From positions 56,794,704 to 56,858,703 of the forward strand of contig CM037791.1 of NCBI GenBank assembly GCA_021229015.1: 64,000 nucleotides of DNA, written 5' to 3'. Shown piece after piece: positions 24,843-35,249 of this stretch (its first letter is position 1; each line of letters begins with the position of its first letter). Position numbers and translations under genes: made by a program. The notes under the pieces were generated by a model. It ran no database searches and was not told the DNA's origin. It worked only from the letters and a program-made list of their open reading frames with translations. Origin of the DNA: Solen grandis (taxonomy: Eukaryota > Mollusca > Bivalvia > Adapedonta > Solenidae).

Positions 24843-27800
24843 TAGGTTTTCGCCTCTGCTGGGCGAAAACCTATTGTTCTTCTTCTGTTGATTTGTTTTG
24901 TTTTGTTTTTTTTTTAATTATTTTTCCAATTCCACCCATTTTTGTGTCCAGCCTAGCGGCCAGATGAGAAAAGCTACAGCTATGAAATTTTGGGCATGGA
25001 GTCATCTTTATCTGAACATGTGCCTAATTGGTCAAACTTTTCACATTTATTTCTGATTTAGCCACTAGGGGGCGCAATGCATGTAATCACTGTTTTGCTA
25101 ATAACTCAAAAATTTGAAACCTGATTTAGATGCGGTTTTTTACATAATGTTCCTTGTTGACAGCCCAATCAAATATGATGATATCTTATCATCGAGTACT
25201 GGAAAAAAATTGTTCTAGGAGAGGTTGAATGTTCAAACCTTGGAAAAAAGTGGAAAAATGAGGGTAGGTCTACGAAAAACCTATCCGTTTTTGTTAGAGA
25301 TCATATAGAAGAATTCTGTTTGCTGCATACGATTTGCAAGACATATACGCACAAAATATATGGGGTGGCGAATTAAGGAAATGCGTGGTTTGTCCTCTAG
25401 AAACGGTCAAACTTCACTAAATTTTAGGAAAAATTAAAATTTCAAAAACATGTTTTTGTCGCTCCTGACTTTATTTTCTGTTCATTCTTCATGAAATTTT
25501 CACATGATATGTATTGTTATGTTTGAAAGGGCCTCATAATTCAAAAAATAAAAAAGAATTGAAAAGGTCAAGGTCATATTACGATTATTGTGTTTTTATT
25601 CGGCCACAAATAGCTCCAAAACTAAAAATATTTCATTGAGAGTATATGAACAAAAGTTTTAGTTCTTAAAGAACTCTTTACAGTGATGTTTAGTTTTTGA
25701 AGATCGGACTTGATTTGGTTATTATACGGCAGTCCAAAGTTTGATCCTTTTTTGGAATAATTGTAAATCAGGTTTTATGCTTCAAATTCTGATACATAAG
25801 AATAAAAAGTTTGACTTGTGCGACTAGTATACTTGATTGAACTATTTGCTGCTTTGCTAGGTACCTAACAGTAAAATTTTAATCAATTTTCTTTCTCATT
25901 TTGCCGCTAGGGGGCGCTTTTCTTGAAATCATTCTTTTGATTATAACTCAAAAAGTTGAAGTCCGATTCGAATGCGGTTTTTTGCATTCTGTTCCCAGTT
26001 GATAGCCTAATAACATATGATAGGATTCGAGGGTCCGTGTGGCTGAAAGCTTTTGAGCTACGGAAGGTTGAATGTTCGAACCTTGCAAAAAAAACAAAAA
26101 CAACAAAAAAACAAAAACTGTGCAAATGAGGGTAGGTCTACGAAAAACCTATCCGTTTTTGTTAGAGATCATATAGAAGAATTCTGTTTGCTGCATACGA
26201 TTTGCAAGACATATACGCACAAAATATATGGGGTGGCGAATTATGGAAATGCGTGGTTTGTCCTCTAGAAACGGCCAAATTTCACTAAATTTTAGGAAAA
26301 ATTAAAATTTCAAAAACATGTTTTAGTCGCTCCTGACTTTATTTTCTGTCCATTCTTCATGAAATTTTCACAAGTTATGTATTGTTATGTTTGAAAGGGC
26401 CTCACAAATCAAAAAATAAAAAAGAATTGAAAAGGTCAAGGTCATATTACGATTATTGTGTTTTTATTTGGCCACAAATAGCTCCAAATCTAAAAATATT
26501 TCATTGAGAGTATATGAACAAAAGTTTTAGTTCTTAAAGGGCTCTTTCCAGTCATGTTTAGTTTTTGAAGATCGGACTTGATTTGGTCATTATACGGCAG
26601 TCCAAAGTTTGATCCTTTTCTGGAATAATTGTAAATCAGGTTTTATGCTTCAAATTCTGATACATAAGAATAAAAAGTTTGACTTGTGCGACTAGTATAC
26701 TTGATTGAACTATTTGCTGCTTTGCTAGGTACCTAACAGTAAAATTTTAATCAATTTTCTTTCTCATTTTGCCGCTAGGGGGCGCTTTTTTTAAAAATCA
26801 TTCTTTTGCTTATAACTCAAAAAGTTGAAGTCCGATTCGAATGCGGTTTTTTGCATTCTGTTCCCTGTTGATAGCCTAATAACATATGATAGATTCGAGG
26901 GTCCGTGTGGCTGAAAGCTTTTGAGCTACGGAAGGTTGAATGTTCAAACCTCGCAAAAAAAACAACAACAAAAAACTTGTGCAAATGAGGGTAGGTCTAC
27001 GAAAAACCTATCCGTTTTTGTTAGAGATCAGATAGAAGAATTCCGTCTCCGGCATACCATTTGAAAGACGTATACACACAAAATATATGGGGTGGAGAAT
27101 TTAAGAAATGCTTGGTTTGTCTACTAGAAACGGTCAAACTTCACTTAAATTTAGGAAAATTAAAATTCTAAAAACATGTTTTTTGTCGCTCCTGACTTTA
27201 TTTTTTGTTTATTCGTCAAGAAATTTTCACACGTTATGTTTTGTTAAGTTTGAAAGGGCCTCACAATTAAAAATTTAAAAAAACATTGAACAGGTCAAGG
27301 TCATATTACGATAATTGTGTTTTTGTTCGGCCACAAAGTGCTCCAAATCTAAAAATATTTCATTGAGAGTATATGAACAAAGGTTTTAGTTCTTGAGGAG
27401 CTCTTTCCAGTGATGTTTAGTTTTTGAAGATCGGACTTGATTTGTTCATTTTACGGCAGTCCAAAGTTTGATCCTTTTTTGGAATATCTGTTAATCAGTT
27501 TTTATGCTTCAAGTTGTGATATATAAGAAAAAGAATGTTCGACTAGTGCGACTTATATACTTGTTTGAACTATTTGCTGTTTTTTCAATTTTCTTTCTCA
27601 TTTTGCCGCTAGAGGGCGTTTTGCTTAAAATCACTCTTTTGCTTATAACTCAAAATGTTAAAGTCTGATTGAAATGCGGTTTTCAGCATTTTGTTCCTTG
27701 TTGACAGCACCACAGAATGTGATGGATTTCAAGGGACAGGGTATGGGAAAATATTTGCGCTAGAAGAGTTTGAATGTTCTAACATTGCAAAGAAAAACTG

Positions 27801-27930
27801 TGCAAATGAGAGTAGGTCTTCAAAAACCTTTTCGTTTTGTTTCATATTGAAAATTGTGGCTGAGTTGAAATAAAATGTTCACGTTGATTAGGTTAAAAGC
27901 GAAAACCGAGATACCGCTTGCGGTTATAGT
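24843..27930 (+). mobile_element. Hairpin-bounded element with 868-bp tandem units
   Basis: Opens with a perfect 12-bp hairpin, TAGGTTTTCGCC (24843-24854) against GGCGAAAACCTA (24862-24873), then TTGTTCTTCTTCTG. Inside are three tandem units of about 868 bp, marked by GGTAGGTCTACGAAAAACC at about 25263, 26131 and 26992. A fourth partial unit is marked by GCCGCTAGAGGGCG near 27605. Each full unit carries AGGTCAAGGTCA. Units 1 and 2 are close to identical over long runs; unit 3 is more diverged. It ends with GCGAAAACCGAG and ACCGCTTGCGGT, then TATAGTTATTC. No coding frame persists across units. Confidence 0.7.
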
Positions 27931-27964
27931 TATTCTTATTATTCTTTCACGTGAACAAACCCAA

Positions 27965-27997
27965 TAGGACTTTCTGCCGAAAGGGCAGTAAGTCCTA
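27965..27997 (-). repeat. Terminal hairpin in reverse orientation
   Basis: TAGGACTTTCTGCC (27965-27978) against GGCAGTAAGTCCTA (27984-27997), with one mismatch and a five-base loop. On the minus strand it is followed by TTGGGTTTGTTC, exactly like the plus-strand heads at 6467-6600. A 12-bp palindrome ATGCCCGGGCAT (28005-28016) lies just beyond. Confidence 0.75.
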
Positions 27998-28345
27998 ATT
28001 AGTAATGCCCGGGCATCACATTATTGTCCTTTTCAAAACCTTAATGCACTTTTTTTTATATGTCTGTGGCAAAATTGTTTTTTAAATTTATTTATTTTTG
28101 TTAATCAAAAAATAGCAAAACAAGAATTGCTGAACGGATGTAGGAGAAATGGTATGTGGAGGCAATTTGAAGTAATGTTTATTTTAACCGAAACAGCATT
28201 GCTCTTTCTTTCTTTTATCTTGTACTTTTTGTTTTTGAACATATTCTGTCGTAATGCAACAACCATCAAATTACAGGTCATCTTTTCTTAACAAATGTCC
28301 AGTTATACTGCTAGTTCATTGGTGTTAAAAATTAACATGAACTAA

Positions 28346-28430
28346 ATATCGTCCATTGAAAGCCAGAAGGGGCTATCAGCCTTCTTTTTACATATGCTGA
28401 TAGCCCCTTCTGGCTTTCAATGGACGATAT
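28346..28430. repeat. Perfect 35-bp inverted repeat with 15-base loop
   Basis: Arms 28346-28380 and 28396-28430 are exact reverse complements over 35 bases; the loop is 28381-28395. Arm ends read ATATCGTCCATTG and CAATGGACGATAT. No similar sequence is seen elsewhere in the window. It could be a short inverted-repeat element, a hairpin RNA source, or an assembly or replication artefact. Confidence 0.9.
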
Positions 28431-29750
28431 ACTCCAAAATGTAGCGAAACAGTCAAATCAAATCTCTACTGAAATACAGCTCCGTTAATATTATATTATA
28501 GCGAAGGATTTAAATCATTAAAACACGATGGTCCAAATTACAGACTAACAGACGTTGAGACAAAAAAATACACATTTTTGCTCTGGGAAGTAAATCCATT
28601 ATTTTATTTTCTTTATTTACTGGCTACCTTTCGCGTTTGACATACATATTATCATTCCGGGGCCAATTAATTTTCGTCTTTTTTTAATGACTCCCATTTT
28701 TTTCCCTTCAAATTTTACGGTTGTCTCTTGGACATTTTTTTTAAATATTAATGCTGTAAGCAGTGCTATAACTATTTTGGTAAATTAATGCATAATTATT
28801 ATCGACACAACCATGGCGCATCTCGATCAAGAATTAGTGAGTGATGCATGGATGCTGTGATAAAATTAAACACGCCATTGGCTGATCTGTCAATCACATG
28901 CATTTGACAGGCGATTTGGAGAATATGTACACACGCGTGTGTATTTCAGTGCATGTAAACATTCGTCCCAGTAGGGATTATGATACGTCGGCAAAATCAA
29001 AGCATGTTGCACATCAACAGGCTAGTCGCAAGCGCATGGGGAAAACCCTGGACTATTAACCACTATGAAGTTGAACTGATTGAACGGTGCAGACAAATCC
29101 TTAACCATGATAATTTGAGTATCAACGTATCAAATTTGCATGCATCCGAAGGGACGCACATATTTTTAATTTTTAAAGTGTGCGTCTTCGAGAGACGTGA
29201 ATTACATGGCATGATGGCAACTAGGAAAAGTGCAGAGTCCAAGAACTGTAACTCTTCCTGGTCCCATTTTTTTAATTATATCCCTTTGTTAAATAGCTTT
29301 TTTTTTCTCGTCCCGAAATTAACGTGAATATTAGACATGGTATTTACTTGAAACTTAAAATGTAAACAGATGGCGACTAGGAGAAGTACAATGTCCAAGA
29401 ACTGTTAATACACTTTTATACTGCCGTGCCAAACAACCATAACTGATTCTCAATCCACTATTAAAATGAATTTACTTACTAATTGATTGCTATCATAGAT
29501 ATTTTACTTTGTATACAGGTTCTTATCTATGCTCCGCTTGGAGTCTGGCTTCTCCTGTATCAAAGCATTTTGCGGGGGTATAATCACCCACAGTGCAGAC
29601 ATAAGTGCCGATATCAGTGCTATATTGGCCCGATAACTTCTGCTGACTGGGTATATTGTGTAGTTAAAGGCAACTATGAACTAACCTATATTACTTACGG
29701 GTACTTTTCTATGTTCAAGCGGAGACAAAAGTTGACATTTTTGTCTTGGT
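28431..29750. other. Single-copy-looking spacer
   Basis: Open frames at 28980-29327 (115 codons) and 29483-29755 (90 codons) show no domain I recognise, and neither is flanked by convincing splice sites. The GC content is slightly higher near 28980-29080. I keep it as unannotated. Confidence 0.4.
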
Positions 29751-30640
29751 TTTGATGCCTTTAGTGACGTCCTGGTCACGTGGGATTGCTACACTGTAAG
29801 TTAAGCATTTTTGGAACATAGAAAATCCCTACTTTCACTTTTGCATACTATTAAACATTTTAGGAAAATGTAATTGGCAATGGCCCAGAACAGTAAAAAT
29901 TGTATGGCAAATTTTTCAGACCATGTCTTTTGAATGCAATGATTTTCAAAATCACAGCACGTCATATAACATCATAGACGCTAGATTTGGCGTCAGTTAA
30001 AACGTTTGTACGCACTCTGCAAAATTAATTTTGAATGGTTTTTATAGTAAATTTTCAGAAGGTATAAGTTAGTTACTTTCGTTTTTAAAATATTGAATAG
30101 ACCGAGGTTCTGTGGTGAAACCAAGTTTAAAAAAAATAAGACCTCGAAATTAAATTTAGTACAATCTGACTAAAGTACTCGATCTTCCTACAATCTTATA
30201 TAGCGTAGCGTATATATAGGAGATGACTTTAGTCAGATTGAGTACTCCATATGAGATAAAAAGCTGAAATTCACACATATTGTAATTTTAAAGGGTTTCT
30301 TCAGATTTTCATAGTCCGGACGTCATTTGACATCATGGGTTATTATATGTTTTCATTTCTCGTGCAATAAATTCAGTTTGATCCCAATGGTCCAGATTAC
30401 AAAAAAAATTATGGCATATATTGAATATGCTGAATTTTCATATGCAATTATATTCAAATCCATATGACATCAGAATAGACGTCGGATTAAAAAGTTTGTA
30501 AGCGATCTGAAGAAATTATAAATTGATGATTTTTTCGAAAACTTTCAAGGAATGTATAGGTTACACTCTAGATACCTAATATTTTCTACGTAGTATTAAC
30601 AATTTTCAGTTTGATTGAGTTTTAAACGGTTTGCAGAAAG
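29751..30640 (+). repeat. Highly diverged CRE-family units with a nested 15-bp inverted repeat
   Basis: Traces of the family body (TTGTACGCACTCTGCA, AAATTTTCAGAAGG) with most CREs decayed to GACATCA-like forms. Nested within are 15-bp perfect inverted arms, CAATCTGACTAAAGT (30162-30176) and ACTTTAGTCAGATTG (30226-30240), enclosing a TATAGCGTAGCGTATATA core. This looks like a small inverted-repeat element. Confidence 0.55.
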
Positions 30641-32100
30641 TCCTATCGTTTGCCGTGTAAACGAAATCTAGTTAGGACTTTCTGCCTGTAGGACTATTAG
30701 ATTTTTACTGTTTTTTATTCTTCTTCTTTTTTTCTTCTTCTTATATTTGTGTTAATTTCGATGTGTTGCCATTGACTCAAAACAATGAAAATTTTATGAC
30801 CTATATTTCAAACTATGAGCTTCCGGGTGCAATAAATTTCATATTCATATGACGTCATATAACGTCAGATTTGACGTCAAGTGAAAAAGTTTGTACGCGG
30901 TATACAGCCATTATTTTTGGACTGATTTTCATCAAAGTTTCACAGAAAATGTATGTTAGGCTCAAGTTGTAAATCCTGGTGTCTGTTTTTCAAAATTCAA
31001 AAAGGCAAAGGTTTTATGGCGAATCCAAGATTCGAACTATTGACTTCAAATTTAAAATGCGTATAAAATCGCTTCCAGATAAGCTAGAAAGCTAATATTT
31101 GTACTGAATATTAGTCTCCAGGTCTTCTTTACATTCTGAAAAGATGAACGCCACATGACGTCACATGACGTCATTATGCTAATAAAACTTTCGTATTAAA
31201 ACTTAACGGTTTTTAAGCCCTATAGGCTTTATTTTCTGTATGATTTGCTTGAAATTTTGACTGAAGATGCAGTATTAGATTCTATGGAGCCATGTCACTT
31301 TCGTTTCCGGAAAATCCCAAAGGTCAAGGTCATATATCAATTATTCTTCCTCGTTAGATATTTAAAAAACCCTCAGTGTGTTTAACAATAAATACCTCGT
31401 AAACCTTTGATTTTTGAAAATATGATGATGACTATTATTTGTAGAGCAAGGTTTGGCCGTTCGTTTGATGCTTTAAGTTTAATAATTGGCCTAAGGTTCA
31501 TGGGGTAATGGGAAAAACGAAATTCGTGCATATAGCTTTGGTGATTTTTTCCATTTTTCAGGAGGTTTAAGAGCTTGTATCTAAAAAATATTGAAAATTT
31601 TCCTATACATAAGCGTGTGAAATGTAGAGAATTTTCAGACAATTATTTTGGTACCTTAAGTGTTGAAATTGACCAAAGTATAAGGAAGTTACATAAAAAA
31701 ATAATTTAAACATGTAGAATTTCAGCGATTTTGCCGTTATGTCAAAGTTTTGCGGCTAATATCTTAAAACTCATTGGAAATAAGTCCACACATTAAGGAA
31801 GTGAGATGTAGAGAATTTTAAAACGATTATTTTGGTACATAGAGTTTTAAAAATGATTCAAGTATAAGGCAGTTACATCAAAAATACGAATTTAAACATA
31901 TAAAATTTCAGCGATTTTGCCGTTATGTCAACGTTTTGCGGCTAATATCTTAAAACTCTTTGGAAATAAGTCCACACATTAAGCAAGTGAGGTGTAGAGA
32001 ATTTTAAGACGATTAATTTGGAACTTAGAGTTTTAAAATTGATTAAAGTATAAAGAAGTAACATCAAAAATAAGAATTTTAATCCCAATTGTAAGAATGT
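30641..32100 (+). mobile_element. CRE-family junction and tandem 180-bp module
   Basis: At 30640-30700 a CTAG tail module directly abuts a TTAGGACTTTCTGCC head, so two elements meet head to tail. A subfamily C-like unit follows, with CRE pairs near 30848 and 31156, TTTCCGGAAA and AGGTCAAGGTCA (31321-31332). Three tandem units of about 180 bp at 31630-32070 share GTAGAGAATTTT, GCGATTTTGCCGTTATGTCA and GGAAATAAGTCCACACATTA. Confidence 0.65.
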
Positions 32101-32232
32101 TCGAAAAATATCCTACTTTCGCCTTCACCTTAATTGAAGCATTTTCGGATAATGTAAGTTTACAGATATGTATTAGTAATATAAATTAAAAAAACCTTTT
32201 TACTTATATCATATTAATATTCTTAGCTAAAC

Positions 32233-32415
32233 AAGTGCCGAGTGGTTATAGCGTCCGCCTCGGGAGCGGGATGTCGTGTGTTCGATCACCGGCCACGACA
32301 TACCAAAGTCGTAAAAAATGGTACTGTTCTAGTGCCATTGCTTGGCGCTCAGCATATAAGGGTAATTGCAAGACTGGTTGACTCGGTATCAGGATAATGT
32401 GTCTGGTTTGATTGG
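32233..32415 (+). mobile_element. tRNA-derived SINE, truncated
   Basis: tRNA-like head: GTGCCGAGTGGTTA (A box region) and GTGTTCGATCACC (B box), with stem-loop CCGCCTCGGGAGCGG between. The body continues ACATACCAAAGTCGT and GGATAATGTGTCTGG, matching the fuller copy at 33604. The 3' end is lost where an AGCTCACC-type element begins. Confidence 0.8.
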
Positions 32416-33090
32416 TTGAAAAAGTAAGTCACAGGAGCTAAAAATATATTTTAAAAATGCAAACTTTGGAAATCTTTTGCAACACTACAAGGCCTGGAAA
32501 TTAGATGTTTGGTGTGTTACATTGTCTAGTGAACGTCTACCAAGTTTGTTTAAATAATGACCTTGGGGTCAAAATTATTTACAGATATTTTTACAGAATA
32601 AAGATTAATCATTTAGGTATACATATGGAAAGTGTCTTGTTTGTCGAAGCATGCGGCCACATTGAATTTATCGTATCAAAAGATGACATTAGCCAATATT
32701 TCGTACAAAACGCGTGTAAAATACGGTTCATTGGATTTCAACAGGTATTTTCAATCAAATATTTTGTTCTACCTGACAAATGATTAATACTGATTATACC
32801 CGTGTTCGGTGATTTAATGTTTGTTGTATATGTTAAAGATTGAAAAAGACTTCTGAAATGCATATTAATTTTTCTGAAAAGTTTAGGCCATTTTTACCAC
32901 TTAGTGAACATAGCCCTTTGTCTTAAATGTATATAGTGAAAACTTTAAAAGACTTCTGTTCCGAAACTACTGGCCCGATTTCAAAATGTTTTGGCACAAC
33001 TGTTCTATGGGTAAACCTCTACGAAGATTGCTCCTTTAGAGCAGTGGCACTCATGTGAGCGATATAGGGCCACCATGGCCCTTTTGTATT
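32416..33090 (+). mobile_element. AGCTCACC-family element, 5'-truncated
   Basis: Contains family body phrases (ACAAGGCCTGGAAATTAGAT, CTACCAAGTTTGTTTAAAT, CTTGGGGTCAAAATT). It ends in GTGAGCGATATAGGG, hairpin GGGCCACCATGGCCC (33067-33081) and TTTTGT. An open frame at 32505-32783 is within the repeat. Confidence 0.65.
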
Positions 33091-33222
33091 ATACAGTAGA
33101 CGTGCATGCTGGAATTCTTATTTATTAGATTATTTTCATCAAATCTACAAAATTATATCTCTTCTTAGGTAAAAAACTAATCTTAGTTCTACTTCAGACA
33201 AAACATATCAATATACGTTTAA

Positions 33223-33436
33223 ACGATAGGATCTATCCCGACGGACGCCGACGGTGTCGTGGATAGGGCGGCAGCTTGTTTGCGAACGTACACGACCTGC
33301 TGCGAGACGGAGTACCCCATCAAGATGAAAAACTGGCTATTACTCGGTCTACTGCTTCGAAGAACTTCCCTCCGGATGTCCGCAGCGTTTCTGCTTCGGT
33401 AAGAATTACTGTGCCCTTACAAGAAAAATAAATGAA
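33223..33436 (+). pseudogene. Possible broken cysteine-rich exon
   Basis: A GC-richer island in AT-rich surroundings. One frame from 33223 gives a peptide with AAACLRTYTTCCETEYPIK. At 33324 it changes into unlikely leucine-rich sequence and stops at TAA. A frame shifted by one base gives SVYCFEELPSGCPQRFCFG, followed either by a donor-like GGTAAGAAT (33398) or by continued KNYCAL. Two cysteine-rich halves in different frames suggest a frameshifted exon remnant, or two overlapping chance frames. The family is not recognised. Confidence 0.3.
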
Positions 33437-33603
33437 AAATAAAAATAAATGAAAAGTTAGCCAATAGCCATGTATGATGCATTGTTTGTTATATTTTTGC
33501 CGCCGGCCTATTACTTTCTTAATTATATATATTTGTCAGTATTGGACTGAATTTATTTCTAATGGTAATGTTGGTCTATGGATTGGCAATGATAATTCTT
33601 CCC

Positions 33604-33911
33604 CTATGGCTGAGTGGTTAGAGCGTCCGCCTCGGAAGCGGGAGTTCGTGGGTTCGATCCCCAGCCATGACATACCAGAGTCGTTTAAAATGGTACTGTT
33701 ATAGCTCCCTTGCTTGGTACTCAGCATATAAGGGTAGTTCCAGGACTGGTTGGCCCGGTGTTAGGATAATGTGAGTGGGTGTGATATCATGCCAAATGTC
33801 TACAGCGTGATACGGCCATGTTGCAGAACTATATCTGTCTCAAGTAGACATCGTCTCCAAATGACTGAATTACTGTCGGTGGAACGCTAAACCCAACAAA
33901 CAAATAAACAA
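33604..33911 (+). mobile_element. tRNA-derived SINE, full length
   Basis: The head ATGGCTGAGTGGTTAGAGCG and GGGTTCGATCCCCAGCC are textbook Pol III A and B boxes. The cloverleaf has a CCGC/GCGG anticodon stem with loop CTCGGAA, implying a CGG-type anticodon. The tRNA-unrelated body (CATACCAGAGTCGT, GGATAATGTGAGTGGGTGTG, CTCCAAATGACTGAA) and the AACAAACAAATAAACAA tail define a SINE, not a functional tRNA gene. Two more members lie at 32233 and 53386. Confidence 0.9.
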
Positions 33912-34401
33912 TTCTTACTTACATTTAGATTAATAATTGTCAAACATATGCTCATAACTGTTTTTAAGGGAAACTTTTTTATCTATCTGCCCATTCATTC
34001 TTTCTTTCTGCTTATTTCTTTGCAGTGTCCACTCAGGTACACTGGGGACAGTCTTATATGTTGCTTGGGTTGGACCATTAGAAATATCATGAGACGTAAG
34101 AGTCTTGACCCTAACAGGGTCAAACCACATGCCCTTTCTATGAGTTTTTTGATCACCTGTGCAAAGTTCAGGGTGTGCGTTTGAGATCCTTAGAGTGTCC
34201 ATCGTTCATCGTGCGTCGTCAACAATTTTATTGTTTACACTCTAGCATTTTCATTTCTTAAGCAACCATCCTCAAACTTTATGACATTGTTTATGACCAT
34301 AATATCTTGATTGTGTTCAATTATGTCACAAGAGTTTTGCCTCTTTTAATGTCAAAAAATGCCAGATTTCACTTGGTTTACACTCTAGCATCTTTATTTT
34401 T
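33912..34401 (+). repeat. Fragments of AGCTCACC-family body
   Basis: The stretch 34155-34260 has a decayed 5' end (GATCACCTGTGCAAAGTTC, GTGCGTCGTCAACAA). It is followed by CTCAAACTTTATGACA and TTTATGACCATAATATC body units, which recur at 37400-37770 and 40850-42430. Confidence 0.55.
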
Positions 34402-35249
34402 TAGCTCACCTGAGCACAACGTGCTCAAGATGAGCGTTTGTGATCGCCATTCGTCCGTCATCCGTCGTGTGTCAACAATTTGGCTTGTTTACTATCTAGA
34501 GGTCATATTTTTAGGCCAATCTTCATCAAACTTGGTCAGAATTTTTGTCTCTTTAAAATCTTGGACAAGTCCAAAATTGGGTTATGTGGGATTAAAAAGT
34601 AGGTCACGAGGTTAAATCTTAGTAAAACCTTGTTAACACTGTTGAGGCCACATTTTTGGCTCAATCTTCATGAAACTTGGTCAGAATGTTTTACTCCATG
34701 AAATCTTGAATAATTTTGAATTGGATCATGTGGGGTCAAAAAGTAGGTCACGAGGTTAAATCTAAGTAAAACCTTGTTAACTCTCTAGAGGCCACATTGT
34801 TGGCCCAATCTTCATGAAACTTGGTCAGAATGTTTTTCTCCATGGAAACTTGGACAAGTTTGAATTTGGGTCATGTAAGTTAAAAAGTAAATCATGAAGT
34901 CATATCTTAGCAAAACCTTGTTAATGCTCTAGAGGCCACATTTTTGGCTCAAATTTCATGAAACTTGGTCAGAATGTTTTTCTCCATTAAATCTTGGATA
35001 ATTTCGAATTTTGGTCATTTGGGGTCAAAAAGTAGGTCATGAGATCAAATCTTAAAACCTTGCTAACACTCTAGAGGCCAAAATTTTGGCAATAATCTTC
35101 ATGAAACTTAGTTGGAATGTCTGTTTCCATAAAATCTTAGACAAGTTGGGTCATGTGGGATCAAAAAGTAGGCCAATATGAAAAATCCAACATATATTGC
35201 TCATTTATAATCAGGTGAGCGATTCAGGGCCATCATGGCCCTCTTGTTT
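34402..35249 (+). mobile_element. AGCTCACC-family element, complete
   Basis: The 5' end AGCTCACCTGAGCACAACG and GTGCTCAAGATGAGCG forms an inverted-repeat head, followed by TTTGTGATCGCCATTCGTCC. The body has five tandem units of about 145 bp (starting near 34480, 34628, 34772, 34915 and 35060) with CTAGAGGCCACATTTTTGGC and CATGAAACTTGGTCAGAATG. The 3' end is GTGAGCGATTCAG, hairpin GGGCCATCATGGCCC (35227-35241), TCTTGTTT. Non-autonomous; no protein. Confidence 0.8.

Noticed and set aside
28980..29755. Two open frames of 115 and 90 codons in single-copy-looking DNA
   Set aside because: No recognisable domain, no good splice sites, and no conservation evidence within the window; kept only as spacer.
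33604..33669. Functional tRNA gene with CGG anticodon
   Set aside because: The tRNA-like part continues into a body and A-rich tail shared with two other loci, so it is a SINE head, not a stand-alone tRNA.
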